Shown here: positions 52,725 to 62,083 of the stretch, piece by piece
Numbering within the stretch: the first letter of the stretch is position 1
Layout: each line of letters begins with the position of its first letter
Source: Phaeodactylibacter xiamenensis
GTDB lineage: Bacteria; Bacteroidota; Bacteroidia; Chitinophagales; Saprospiraceae
Assembly (NCBI RefSeq): GCF_000759025.1
Contig: NZ_JPOS01000081.1
Span: 1-64,000, forward strand
Length of the DNA: 64,000 bases
Direction of reading: 5' to 3'
Notes under the pieces: model-generated
Database searches by the model: none
What the model saw: only the letters and a program-made list of their open reading frames with translations
What the model was told of the DNA's origin: nothing
Made by a program: the position numbers and the translations under genes

Positions 52725-53744
52725 ATGAATCTATGGAAACTAAATCCATGGGCTCTGGTAGTATGTTTTGGCATATCTGCCGGTCAAGCCCAGGAAGACA
52801 CACCTGATGTGCTAGTTTGTGAAGCTGACGAACTTCGGGAAGCCGGAGCGTATGCCGATGCTTATATGGCCTATGAGCTGGCTTATCCTTACTATGAGTC
52901 AGTATGCGATTATTACCATATGGCTTACGTGAAGACGTGGGCTAGTGAAATGTCCTACTATCTACCCTATCCTGATGAGGTACGTGATGCAGCCGTTTTC
53001 AAAGCTTATAGCATAATCGAAGAGCACCTGGCAGCGGTCAGGGACACGCTTTCGTACTATCCGCTGGCTTTGATGAATATGAGCCTCTATTTTGGGCATA
53101 AGAAGGACTATGAGCGCAAATTGTCCTTTTGTCATAAGGCAAAAGATGCTGCTCTGCTCATCAATGGCTACAGCAGCCCTAATGCAGCAACGGCCTATAA
53201 CAACCTGGGGGTCGCTTATGGCGGGAGAGGCAACTGGAATAAAGCACTGAGCTATCTGGATACAAGCCTGAGTATTTTACTGGAACTGGAGAAGCAGGGT
53301 GATATTTTTTATGCTAAAAACAACATAGCCCACAGCTATGCTGAGCTGGGAGATTTCGAAAGGGCTATTCTCACGCAGGAGGAGGCAGTTGAAGCTGCCA
53401 ATGAAGACCGAAACCTGGCTCGTGCCCTCAATAATCTTGGAGCACTTTATGTAGAAGTGGATGAATGGGAGACCGGTATCCTGCACCTGAAAAACGCACT
53501 GGCTATACGCCGCCGGTTAAGTGATACCCTGACGGATAATATCTTTTCTACCCAACTCAATCTGATCTGGGCTTACAGTGAGAGCGGGAAAGCCCGCCGT
53601 AGTGAAGCTTTACTGGATGAAGTTATTGACGAAGCTATTGCCCTTGCACCCTCATTTAGCAATTCGGCTTACCTGCAGATCGCCTACAACTATAAAGCCA
53701 GAAATGTATTGGAAGCCGGTCATGCAGCCGATGCAACTGGGTAG
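52725..53744 (+). CDS. TPR-CHAT protein, N-terminal part (frameshifted gene)
   Basis: About 339 aa from ATG 52725, with a signal peptide (MNLWKLNPWALVVCFGISAGQAQ). The body consists of TPR repeats (AATAYNNLGVAYGGRGNWNK, NNIAHSYAELGDFERAILTQ, ALNNLGALYVEVDEWE). The reading stops at 53742-53744 after HAADATG. In another frame the coding continues without a gap (NWVGKAEEVSSWSAESWAG) into the CHAT ORF at 53855, so one base seems to be missing near 53736-53741. The intact gene would span 52725-55666, about 980 aa. The break could be a true mutation, an assembly error or a recoding site. Confidence 0.75.
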   Translation: MNLWKLNPWALVVCFGISAGQAQEDTPDVLVCEADELREAGAYADAYMAYELAYPYYESVCDYYHMAYVKTWASEMSYYLPYPDEVRDAAVFKAYSIIEEHLAAVRDTLSYYPLALMNMSLYFGHKKDYERKLSFCHKAKDAALLINGYSSPNAATAYNNLGVAYGGRGNWNKALSYLDTSLSILLELEKQGDIFYAKNNIAHSYAELGDFERAILTQEEAVEAANEDRNLARALNNLGALYVEVDEWETGILHLKNALAIRRRLSDTLTDNIFSTQLNLIWAYSESGKARRSEALLDEVIDEAIALAPSFSNSAYLQIAYNYKARNVLEAGHAADATG

Positions 53745-53854
53745 GCAAAGCGGAGGAAGTCAGTTCCTGGAGTGCCGAATCCTGGGCAGGGACCAAGCTG
53801 GTTAAAGGTAAAATCCTTCAGGCGCTTGGGCGGACGGAAGATGCGCTTTGGGCG

Positions 53855-55666
53855 GTGCAGGAAGCTTATCGGGTGCTCGTGCCTGGTTATCAGCCTGCGG
53901 ACTATACAGATATTCCAAACTGGCGCGCTATGGAGGCTATTGCCTATACACTCACGCTCTTCCCGTTACAGGCGGTATTGCTGGAGCAAAAAGCCAGCGA
54001 AATAGCGGATTTTGAGTTGCAGCAGGCCTCGCTGAAGACCTTGCAAGCGGCTGATTCAGCGGTGACCGCATCCCGGCTGTCATATCAGAGCCAGAAATCC
54101 AAGGAGCTTATGTCGGCCAATTCCAAAAGCCTGTACAATGCGCTCATTGGAATGCACTACCGCCTATACCAAAAGACGGGAGATAAGCTGCACATTAACC
54201 GGGCTTTCCTGTATATGGAAAAGAACAAGGCCCTGTCGGTAATGGAAAATCTGAATGCCATGGAAGCTGCCCGCTTTTATGATATTTCTGAACGGGTGGT
54301 TGAGGCAGAAAGGAGTTTTCGGGAGGATATCGCTTTTTACCAGTTGAATCTCAACACTCTGAGCAGTAGTTCATCCCCAGAACAAGTTGAGGCATGGAAG
54401 AGAGAGCTCGATCGGCTGACCCACGCTCAGGATAGCTTGTTTGATATCATCAGGGACCAATATCCGCGTTACTACAAAACCCGCATTGCGTTGGTTATGC
54501 CAGACCTGGAAACAGTCAGGCGTGATGTAGTGGATCCTGACGAGACGATGATAGAGTACTTTTATACGGATAGGGAATTGTATGTCCTGATTGCCGATAC
54601 TGAAACCACGCACTTTCTTAAGCTAAAGGCAGACGGCCTGGAAAAGGATATCCGGTTTCTGTACGATGCGCTTCGCAATAACGAAGATTGGGCAAGCGAA
54701 GCAAGCTACAAAGTTTATCAGCAGGTTTTTGAGCCCTTACAATCGTACATCAATGATGAAAAACTGGTTGTAATTCCGGATGGTCCCCTGTTGTATATCC
54801 CGTTCGATCAATTTCTTATGAAGCCTCCCGGAGCTGAGCCTCATCAGTATCTGCTGGAGGCCTATCAAACAAGAAGACTGTTGTCTGGAAGTGCGGCACT
54901 GCTGTACAAAGGTGTTCAGCAGGAGGTTGGGATACGCTATGGCGTTACTGCTATGGCCCCGCTGTTTGATGGAAGTGAAGGAAGTGTAAGGGCTGGAGAT
55001 CAATTTGGGCCTTTGCCCGGAGCGCAAAAAGAAGTCAGTATGCTGGATCAGCTTTTCCAGGGAACTTTCTTGACAGGCATAGATGCCACCGAGGAAACAT
55101 TTAAGCAAAAATGCGCTGAGTCTGGCATTTTGCATCTGGCTACCCATACGGCTATCAACGATCAGTTCCCAAATGCCACGCACCTGTTGCTCAAAGGGAC
55201 CGGTAAAGAAGACGGCAAATTGAATATCTACGAAATTTACGGGCAGCATATTCCCGCGCAGCTTGGCTTTCTGAGTGGGTGCAATACGGGCTTTGGCACC
55301 ATAAAGGCAGGGGAGGGAGCAATAAGCCTCGGGCACGCTTTTGCTTATGCGGGCTGTCCGAATACAGTGATGACGTTATGGCCCATCAAAGATGATTTGG
55401 TGCCCGACCTTGTCCAGGTGTTTTACGAAAAGCTTAGTGAAGGGCTGGGGAAGGCCGAAGCCCTGCGGGAAGCTAAAATTCACTGCCTGAAAAACGATGA
55501 TCTTTTTGTTCACCCTTACTATTGGAGCAGCTTTATTTACAGCGGAGACCTGACTCCTGTACAGCTGTCTGCCTTTGTCTTTCAGGATTATCTGTGGATG
55601 TTGGTTGCAGGGCTGATGGCTGTCGGCTTGTTTGTTGGCATATGGTGTTACAGGAGGTGGCAGTAA
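53855..55666 (+). CDS. TPR-CHAT protein, C-terminal part with caspase-like CHAT domain
   Basis: 603 aa as an ORF from GTG 53855, but in-frame coding extends back to about 53738 and joins the N-terminal half. After more helical repeats and a coiled region comes a CHAT protease domain: VVIPDGPLLYIPFDQFL, the catalytic His in HLATHT (codon 55144-55146), the Cys in LSGCNTG (codon 55280-55282) and GEGAISLGHAFAYAGC, TLWPIKDD. One transmembrane helix ends the protein (YLWMLVAGLMAVGLFVGIWCY). CHAT proteases are caspase relatives; some act in defence or cell death. It converges with the sigma/anti-sigma-like pair. Confidence 0.85.
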   Translation: MQEAYRVLVPGYQPADYTDIPNWRAMEAIAYTLTLFPLQAVLLEQKASEIADFELQQASLKTLQAADSAVTASRLSYQSQKSKELMSANSKSLYNALIGMHYRLYQKTGDKLHINRAFLYMEKNKALSVMENLNAMEAARFYDISERVVEAERSFREDIAFYQLNLNTLSSSSSPEQVEAWKRELDRLTHAQDSLFDIIRDQYPRYYKTRIALVMPDLETVRRDVVDPDETMIEYFYTDRELYVLIADTETTHFLKLKADGLEKDIRFLYDALRNNEDWASEASYKVYQQVFEPLQSYINDEKLVVIPDGPLLYIPFDQFLMKPPGAEPHQYLLEAYQTRRLLSGSAALLYKGVQQEVGIRYGVTAMAPLFDGSEGSVRAGDQFGPLPGAQKEVSMLDQLFQGTFLTGIDATEETFKQKCAESGILHLATHTAINDQFPNATHLLLKGTGKEDGKLNIYEIYGQHIPAQLGFLSGCNTGFGTIKAGEGAISLGHAFAYAGCPNTVMTLWPIKDDLVPDLVQVFYEKLSEGLGKAEALREAKIHCLKNDDLFVHPYYWSSFIYSGDLTPVQLSAFVFQDYLWMLVAGLMAVGLFVGIWCYRRWQ

Positions 55667-55672
55667 GCCAGA

Positions 55673-56440
55673 TCACGAACCTGGCTTAAGACCATAGTCG
55701 GATAATATTTCAGAAGCCTTCCTGCCGTAGCGGTCCTCCCGGCTGGCAAGAAACTGTAAAAGCGGCAGCGCCTTTTCATGCTGTTCCTGCCGGATATGAG
55801 CTAATGCCAGGTAAAAAGTAGCCGGCCGTTTGAACGCAGCTACTGGCGGGTTGTTCCGGGTGTCTTCGAAAATAGAAATGGCAGGTTTCAATTTGCCCTG
55901 GTCGAGTAGGGTAATCCCATAGAAAAAGCGGGCGGTGCGGTCCTGAGGGTCCGTTTGGCTGAGGTGAAGCTGAAACAGCCCTTCCGCTTTGGCATAATCT
56001 TCTTCCGTATAAGCTTGAATTGCCTGGGTTTTGATATCGGTGCTGGCGTTGCTTTGTGTTCGGGTGCCGCGTTTAATATCATCATCCACATAGCTGAGCG
56101 GCATAAAGTGGGTGTTGTACATTTCTGCTCCGGAAACAGAAGCGCCCTGAAAGAAGGCAAGGTAGCCTACACTTATGAGAATAGCAATGGTGGCAGCAGC
56201 GGTCATTACTAGCCGCAGGGAGACGCTACGGGCACCACCTGAGTCCTGTAGCCCAAGCTGCTTCTCCATCCTTGAAAAAACAAGTTCAGGGTCCTCTTTT
56301 TGGTACCTTACGCCGCCTAAAGCAGCCTGAGAAAACGCATCGTAACGGGAAGGGTCAACATCTACTTTTCCGGTACGGTGAAAGCGCTTAAAATCTTCTT
56401 TGGTCAGGTTTTTTTTGCTCTTTGGCTGTTCCCTTTTCAT
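55673..56440 (-). CDS. TPR membrane protein, putative anti-sigma factor
   Basis: About 255 aa from ATG 56440. A basic cytoplasmic N-terminal part (1-75: KKNLTKEDFKRFHRTGKVD) precedes one transmembrane helix (about 79-98, LVMTAAATIAILISVGYLAF) and an outward C-terminal domain with TPR-like repeats (AIQAYTEEDYAKAEGLFQLHL, FFYGITLLDQGKLKPAISIF). The gene begins 2 nt after the sigma-factor stop. Layout and topology fit an anti-sigma or sigma-partner protein, though no classical zinc motif is seen. Confidence 0.75.
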   Translation of the reverse strand: MKREQPKSKKNLTKEDFKRFHRTGKVDVDPSRYDAFSQAALGGVRYQKEDPELVFSRMEKQLGLQDSGGARSVSLRLVMTAAATIAILISVGYLAFFQGASVSGAEMYNTHFMPLSYVDDDIKRGTRTQSNASTDIKTQAIQAYTEEDYAKAEGLFQLHLSQTDPQDRTARFFYGITLLDQGKLKPAISIFEDTRNNPPVAAFKRPATFYLALAHIRQEQHEKALPLLQFLASREDRYGRKASEILSDYGLKPGS

Positions 56441-56442
56441 GT

Positions 56443-57009
56443 TCACTTGGTTAACTGCAATCTGAGGTTTCGTTTCCCGTTTTGGAGGTGGCTTTTGACT
56501 TTGCTGAGTTCAAAGCCTTCTTCTTCGGCTATTTCTTCGTAGGACATGCCTTGGAAGTAAAATGCGACGATACATCGGTTTTGTTCTTCTTTCAATTCAT
56601 CCACAGCTTTAGAAAGCTTTTCCAATTCCGGATTTCTATCATCAAGAGCTTCGAAAAGTGGAAATTCCATAAGCGCGGGGTCATTTTTTTCAGAAAGTTC
56701 CTCAAACCGGTTTTTCATTCGGCTTTTCAGTACTTTCAAGCTTTCTGTTTTGGTGACTTTCATGAGCCAGGCAGAGAAATTATCAATTTGATACCTGACA
56801 AGGTGATTCTTCAGGTTAGCCCAAACCTCCATAGCTGCATCCTCGGCATCCATCTGATTTTTCAAAATACTTAGCGAAAAATAGTAGACCTTTGACATAT
56901 AGCGCTTTATCAGGCAATTGAGTGCAGCTTCGTCTCTCCGTTGCTTGAAGAGCTCGATCAGGTTTTCATCCCCGAGTTTATTGTATTTGGGTCTTAAGAA
57001 GCGACTCAT
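56443..57009 (-). CDS. ECF-type RNA polymerase sigma factor
   Basis: About 188 aa from ATG 57009 (MSRFLRPKYN); a TTG nine codons upstream is less likely. Region 2 (LIKRYMSKVYYFSLSILKNQMDAEDAAMEVWANLKNHL) and region 4 (ELKEEQNRCIVAFYFQGMSYEEIAEEEGFELSKVKSHLQNGKR, given here as separate recognisable blocks: FYFQGMSYEEIAEEEG and KVKSHLQNGKRNL) are clear. It recruits RNA polymerase to specific promoters. It is followed by the putative anti-sigma gene and converges with the CHAT gene, a pairing that suggests common control. Confidence 0.88.
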   Translation of the reverse strand: MSRFLRPKYNKLGDENLIELFKQRRDEAALNCLIKRYMSKVYYFSLSILKNQMDAEDAAMEVWANLKNHLVRYQIDNFSAWLMKVTKTESLKVLKSRMKNRFEELSEKNDPALMEFPLFEALDDRNPELEKLSKAVDELKEEQNRCIVAFYFQGMSYEEIAEEEGFELSKVKSHLQNGKRNLRLQLTK

Positions 57010-57075
57010 AGTTTGCCTTAGTAGTTGTCTTATCAAAAGTAGTGAAATAAAATCAAAACTTAGCGGAGCGATCTG

Positions 57076-58746
57076 TTAATCCGGTAGCCGCCGGAAAAAG
57101 ACAAAACCATTTTTTTCTTCCAGTAATTCTAAATTAGGGTTATTGCGGTGTGCTTCTGCTTTATGTACTTTAGTTGCGATGTATACAGGCTTGCTTACCG
57201 GGCCATTGAGGAGCTCTTCCCGGCAGTCCTCATCCATAAAGCAGGCTTCTCCGCCTTGCTGAGGGCGGGTGTAGAATAAGTGTACGTATGATTTGTACCC
57301 TGTGACGAGGTAGTGGGCATCTTCGGCAGCCCTTTCCTTGAAAAACTCCACGGCAGCACGTTGAGAATAGCCTTCTATACGTTTGATGAAGAAAATTAGC
57401 GTGAGCATGATAAAAATGCCCATGCCTCCAAAAAGCAGGGCAAAAGCGCGCTGACGGTTCTTTTTTATGAAGCGGCTAAACAGCAGCAGCAGCCCGAGCA
57501 GGAAAAGCCCCGGGATGACTTCCCAGCCGGTCCAATTGACCTCAGCCTGTAAGTTGCCCTGTGCAAATGGATCCTTAAATAAGGGCGACAGGACTTCCGC
57601 CTGCATACCTGCAAATGGAAGGGCTAGGGTTAGAAGGATATACAACCCCCCGATACTGTACAAGAACCCCTTTAGCCATGGCTTAAACGTTATTTCTCCG
57701 TTAATCATACCTTCGATGGTCAGTGCTGCCAGGTAGGTGAGCGGGAAATAACACATAGAGGAATAGTGCACGATCTTGGACTTCACGATAGTGAAGAGTA
57801 TCAGGACGGTCCAGAATAGAAACTTCATCCAGCGGCGGAAGTCAACCTGAAAAACGTGCACTTCACCAGGGAGTTTGAAAAAAGCCCGAAGTGCAAAGAT
57901 GGACGCCGGAAAGCAGCCTAACAGCAAAACTATAAAATGATAACCCGGGAAACCACGGTGCCCGGCATCCGGCGTACTAAATAAACGGTACTGGTACACA
58001 TTGAATTCGATCATGAATTCCGGGCCGTTCTTCAGGGTCTCCAGCCCGAACCAAATCAGGCTGACAAGCATAGCGGAAAGGGTGAAGAACAGAAATTGAG
58101 GCACATTCACATAAAAGCGGAAACGCTGATAAACCCAGTAGACCCCCATAGTCAGTACTGCTATCAGGTAGGCCACCGGGCCCTTAGTGAGCATGCCCAT
58201 CCCGATCCAGAACCCCGCAAGGAAAAGATACCACCATGCATTCTTGCTCAGGAGCACCCCTTCAAAGCGGCTGCGTTTCCAGTAGGCCAGAATGAAGTAG
58301 TAAACGCCGAGGAAAATGAACAAATTGAACCAGGGGTCGATAATACCGGATTTGAAATATAAAAAAGGCAGGACGGACCCGAAGTAAGCGCCTGCCCAGA
58401 TCAGGCCAAAGCGGGTACCCTTGAGCTTCTGGCCGATGCGGAACAACAGCGGTAGCGTGATCATCCCACAAACCGCATTTGGGAACCGTGCGGCAAATTC
58501 CCCAACCCCGAAAACAGCCATAGCTGCCGCCTGCAGCCAAAGGAAAAACGGCGGCTTCTGAAAAAACGGCTCAAAATTGACGTAAACCCGCGTGTATTCA
58601 CGGGTGATCAGCATCTCCCGGCTGATTTCTGCAAAGTTCACCTCGTCCCAGTCAAAAAGATGTACTCCGCCCAGAAAGGGCAGGAAAAACAAGGCCCCAA
58701 GCAGGGCAAAACCTAGTGCATAATTCCGGTTGGACGATGGCTCCAC
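57076..58746 (-). CDS. GT39/ArnT-like glycosyltransferase
   Basis: About 556 aa from GTG 58746. The frame stays open to 58836 (TTG), but a TATATTTG promoter box lies inside that extension. It has 11-12 transmembrane helices and the first-loop acidic motif WDEVNFAEISREM of the PMT/ArnT superfamily, followed by FQKPPFFLWLQA. Such enzymes move sugars from polyprenyl carriers to lipids or proteins at the outer face of the inner membrane. The C-terminal soluble part (~480-556) may bind substrate. The acceptor is unknown. Confidence 0.88.
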   Translation of the reverse strand: MEPSSNRNYALGFALLGALFFLPFLGGVHLFDWDEVNFAEISREMLITREYTRVYVNFEPFFQKPPFFLWLQAAAMAVFGVGEFAARFPNAVCGMITLPLLFRIGQKLKGTRFGLIWAGAYFGSVLPFLYFKSGIIDPWFNLFIFLGVYYFILAYWKRSRFEGVLLSKNAWWYLFLAGFWIGMGMLTKGPVAYLIAVLTMGVYWVYQRFRFYVNVPQFLFFTLSAMLVSLIWFGLETLKNGPEFMIEFNVYQYRLFSTPDAGHRGFPGYHFIVLLLGCFPASIFALRAFFKLPGEVHVFQVDFRRWMKFLFWTVLILFTIVKSKIVHYSSMCYFPLTYLAALTIEGMINGEITFKPWLKGFLYSIGGLYILLTLALPFAGMQAEVLSPLFKDPFAQGNLQAEVNWTGWEVIPGLFLLGLLLLFSRFIKKNRQRAFALLFGGMGIFIMLTLIFFIKRIEGYSQRAAVEFFKERAAEDAHYLVTGYKSYVHLFYTRPQQGGEACFMDEDCREELLNGPVSKPVYIATKVHKAEAHRNNPNLELLEEKNGFVFFRRLPD

Positions 58747-58791
58747 AGATTGAATTTTTCGGTTGAGGTAGTTGGGCTGTTGGGGTATGCG

Positions 58792-58799
58792 CAAATATA
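58792..58799 (-). promoter_or_regulatory. Candidate -7 promoter box for the GT39 gene
   Basis: Minus-strand TATATTTG fits TAnnTTTG exactly, 45 nt before the GTG start at 58746. It argues for the shorter form of the protein. Confidence 0.45.
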
Positions 58800-58978
58800 A
58801 GCTATAGCCTTGGCTTGGTGCGTACGGGATACCCAAAATCAGGATTTGCCGGGTAGACTGTCCGGGTGGTGGCCGGCTGCCCGGCGCCTGTTTTGGGTAA
58901 TTTCAGCCGGTAATAAAACTTAGCTGACAAAAAACATCCCGATTTTCGGAATCGCAGATGGCCTGAAGTTCTTAACTT

Positions 58979-61795
58979 GTGCGACAAAATGGATTAAAAC
59001 TCTCCAAAGTGCGACGACTGCTGCCCTTCCTTTTGCTATTGTACTATGCCTGGCTACCGGGGCAGGAACAGCCTCCTGTCGACGCATTTGAGCCGGATGT
59101 ATACGATGCCGGCAACCAAAACTGGATGCTGAGCCAAAGTGAACGGCAGTTCATCTATGTCGCTAATAATGAAGGGCTGCTGGAGTACAACGGCATGCAG
59201 TGGACCCTCTTCCCATCGCCCAACGAAACGATTATCCGGGCGGTGAAGGTGATAGAGGGTAAAGTTTATACCGGCTGTTATCAGGAGTTTGGTGTTTGGG
59301 CACCTAATGCACACGGAGGGATGGAGTATCAGTCTCTTTCTCAGTCCGTAGCCGGTCAGATGGTCGCGGATGAACATTTCTGGAATATTCTGTCCCATGA
59401 AGGGCAATTGATTTTTCAGTCGCTTGACCAGCTCTTTATCTATGATCTGGAAACTGAAGCCATTGAGGTCTTCCGGCCAGCTGACGGCGTGGACAAGCTC
59501 TTTGAAGTTCGGCAGGATCTGATTTTCTCCGATGCCCGGGCGATGCTTTATCGTTTGGAAGGAGGAAAAGCTCTGCCGCTCCTGAAGTCTGCCCTGCCTT
59601 CCAGGATTATCTATGCCTGGGATACCCGGGAAGGCATCGGTGTGGTCACGGACCGGCATGGCAGGTGGCTGGTCCGTCCGGATGGTACTACTGAAAAACT
59701 ACAGGACCCTCTCCGTATGCAGAATACCCGGGTGTACAGCGCACTTCGTCTGGAAAACGGGCAGCTTGCACTAGGCACTATTTCTAATGGCATTTTTATC
59801 CTGAACGCCTCCGGACAGGTGGCTTACCAAATTATTCAGACTGACGGCCTGACCAATAACACGGTGCTTTCGCTTTACGAAGATGCCTCCAACAACCTTT
59901 GGGCCGGCACCGATAATGGCATCAGTTGCGTGAACCTGAGCTCTCCCTTCCGAAAATACACTGACCAAAATGGGGTGTTAGGTACAGTATATACTGCGGT
60001 GGAGTACAATGGCCGGCTTTACTTTGGTACCAATCAGGGGTTGTTTACCCAGGTGCCAGGGCGTACCGAATTTGCGCTGGTGGAGGGTACTACCGGGCAG
60101 GTATGGTCATTGTTCCAATACGAAGGTACTTTGTTTTGCGGGCACGATCAGGGCACTTTCATCATCAATGGGCTTACATCGAAACAGGTGTTTGGGCAAA
60201 GCGGCACCTGGCAGTTTGTCCGTGTGCCAGGCAGGCCCGACCTCATTTTGCAGGGCAATTACTACGGGCTGTCTCTGCTTGAACAATCAGGGGGAGAGTG
60301 GTCATTTCGAAATAAAGTGGAAGGGTTTAATCTGTCCAGCCGGTTTATCGCGCTACCCAAAGAACAGGAGGCTTACATCAGCCACGAGTACAAAGGGGTC
60401 TTTGGCCTTATGCTGGATAAAGACTACCGTCAGGTGGTTGCCCGAATGGATTACCCGGAGCCTGTAAAAGGCAAGAATGCGGGCCTGGCGACTTTTGACG
60501 AAAAAGTATTTTACTATTCCCGGGAAGGGCTCTTTGCGCTGAAGGGGTTTGAAGCGGGGTTCGAACGCTACGAAGCTCTTAGTGAGGAACTCGCCGGCGA
60601 GGCTTTTGAATCCGGGAAGATGTCGGTTGATCCGGAAGGGCGCCTGTGGCTCTTCACAGACAATGCGCTCATCTACTACACCAAAGGGACCTTGTCTGAA
60701 GATTGGGAATTGCATTCTGTGCCGGTACAGGCCGACCTGATCAATGCCATGTCCGGCTATGAAAATATCACCTGGCTCAAACCCGACCATTACCTTATCG
60801 GTACTGCAGATGGCTATCTGGTCTTCAATTTTGAAGATTTGCCAGTGTTGGATCATCAGGTGTATATTACCCATGTGCTTAGCCATAAGGTCGACCGCAT
60901 GGAACAGGCATTGCCGGTAAGTGGCAGCCCCACAGTGCCTTTTTCCTACAATAACCTCTCTTTTGAGTTTGCGGTGCCAACCTACAGCCGTTACTTTATA
61001 CCAGAATTCCAGTATCGATTGCTGGGGCTGTATGATTCCTGGAGTGAATGGTCGCATGACGCCACCTTATCGTTCCGCAACTTGCCTTTTGGCCACTATA
61101 CACTCGAAATTCAGTCGCGTATAGGGCAGCAGCATAGCAGCAATGTTCTAACCTATGACTTCGTGATCAGCCGTCCCTGGTATTGGTCGGTAGGGGCGAT
61201 GATCATTTACACGGTGCTCGGACTGCTACTGATTTACTTTACCCACAGGGCCTACACGAGGTACTATCAGAGGCAGAAAGAGGAATTACAAGCCGAAAGC
61301 CAACTACGTTTGGAGGCTCAGCAAAAACAAGCGGAACTGGAGCTGTTTCAGGTGCGCAATGAACAACTGCAAAAAGATATTGACAGCAAAAACAGGGAAT
61401 TGGCTATTTCGACCATGAGCCTGGTCAAAAAGAATGAGCTGCTGCACCAAATCAAGAGCGCTCTGAAACAGGAAGGCTCCCCGGATGAAAACATCCGGCG
61501 GGTAGTCCGCACCATTGATAAAAACACCGATGAGGCTGAAACCTGGAATTTTTTCAAAGAAGCTTTCGAAAACGCGGACCAGGATTTCTTTAAGAAAGTA
61601 CAGGACAAACACCCTAAGCTCACCCACAATGACCTTAAATTATGCGCTTACCTCCGGCTTAATTTATCTTCCAAGGAGATTGCCCCTCTACTCAATATCT
61701 CCGTGCGCAGTGTGGAAGTAAAGCGGTACAGGTTGCGTAAGAAGATGGCGCTGGAGCACGATGAAGGCTTGGTGGAATACATTCTTAGTATTTGA
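58979..61795 (+). CDS. Sensor-regulator: two-component-type propeller, Y_Y_Y, TM helix and LuxR HTH
   Basis: 938 aa. Signal peptide (GTG start; RRLLPFLLLLYYAWLPG), then Reg_prop-like propeller repeats (NNTVLSLYEDASNNLWAGTD NG is typical), a Y_Y_Y domain at ~665-735 (FIPEFQYRLLGLYDSWSEWS), one transmembrane helix (~745-765), a coiled coil, and a C-terminal LuxR-type helix-turn-helix (LTHNDLKLCAYLRLNLSSKE, then VEVKRYRLRKKM). No histidine-kinase domain. Such one-protein regulators sit beside SusC genes and activate them on sensing glycan products. The susC-like gene begins 288 nt downstream. Confidence 0.88.
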   Translation: MRQNGLKLSKVRRLLPFLLLLYYAWLPGQEQPPVDAFEPDVYDAGNQNWMLSQSERQFIYVANNEGLLEYNGMQWTLFPSPNETIIRAVKVIEGKVYTGCYQEFGVWAPNAHGGMEYQSLSQSVAGQMVADEHFWNILSHEGQLIFQSLDQLFIYDLETEAIEVFRPADGVDKLFEVRQDLIFSDARAMLYRLEGGKALPLLKSALPSRIIYAWDTREGIGVVTDRHGRWLVRPDGTTEKLQDPLRMQNTRVYSALRLENGQLALGTISNGIFILNASGQVAYQIIQTDGLTNNTVLSLYEDASNNLWAGTDNGISCVNLSSPFRKYTDQNGVLGTVYTAVEYNGRLYFGTNQGLFTQVPGRTEFALVEGTTGQVWSLFQYEGTLFCGHDQGTFIINGLTSKQVFGQSGTWQFVRVPGRPDLILQGNYYGLSLLEQSGGEWSFRNKVEGFNLSSRFIALPKEQEAYISHEYKGVFGLMLDKDYRQVVARMDYPEPVKGKNAGLATFDEKVFYYSREGLFALKGFEAGFERYEALSEELAGEAFESGKMSVDPEGRLWLFTDNALIYYTKGTLSEDWELHSVPVQADLINAMSGYENITWLKPDHYLIGTADGYLVFNFEDLPVLDHQVYITHVLSHKVDRMEQALPVSGSPTVPFSYNNLSFEFAVPTYSRYFIPEFQYRLLGLYDSWSEWSHDATLSFRNLPFGHYTLEIQSRIGQQHSSNVLTYDFVISRPWYWSVGAMIIYTVLGLLLIYFTHRAYTRYYQRQKEELQAESQLRLEAQQKQAELELFQVRNEQLQKDIDSKNRELAISTMSLVKKNELLHQIKSALKQEGSPDENIRRVVRTIDKNTDEAETWNFFKEAFENADQDFFKKVQDKHPKLTHNDLKLCAYLRLNLSSKEIAPLLNISVRSVEVKRYRLRKKMALEHDEGLVEYILSI

Positions 61796-61821
61796 AACCG
61801 CTCCCGGAAAAGCCTTAATTT

Positions 61822-62015
61822 ACCACAACACCACCTATACATAGGCCGCATCCGGGCAGTTTGGCAGGAGTGGTTTCGTTTTGTCAAACCGCCTTCAAAT
61901 GTAGGGGATACAGTAGGATTCCAACTTTATAGAGCCTTTATTGCATTTAGGGGAAAAATAATTTGGTGTTGTATGCTTTTTGTTGTGGTCTCTTTTTTTT
62001 CAACCACCTATACAT
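61822..62015. promoter_or_regulatory. Repeated sites upstream of the SusC gene
   Basis: ACCACCTATACAT occurs exactly twice, at 61830-61842 and 62003-62015. Next to them ACCACAACA (61822-61830) and TGTTGTGGT (61981-61989) form a perfect inverted pair. The spacing of the direct repeats is 173 nt. They are candidate binding sites for the adjacent LuxR-type regulator. A gggagg ribosome-binding site lies at 62064-62070 before the susC start. Confidence 0.45.
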
Positions 62016-62083
62016 GACCTAGTTTTGATGAGAATCAATAAGTCCTGTCCTGACTTTAATTCAGGGAGGAAAAAACTAGTGTT

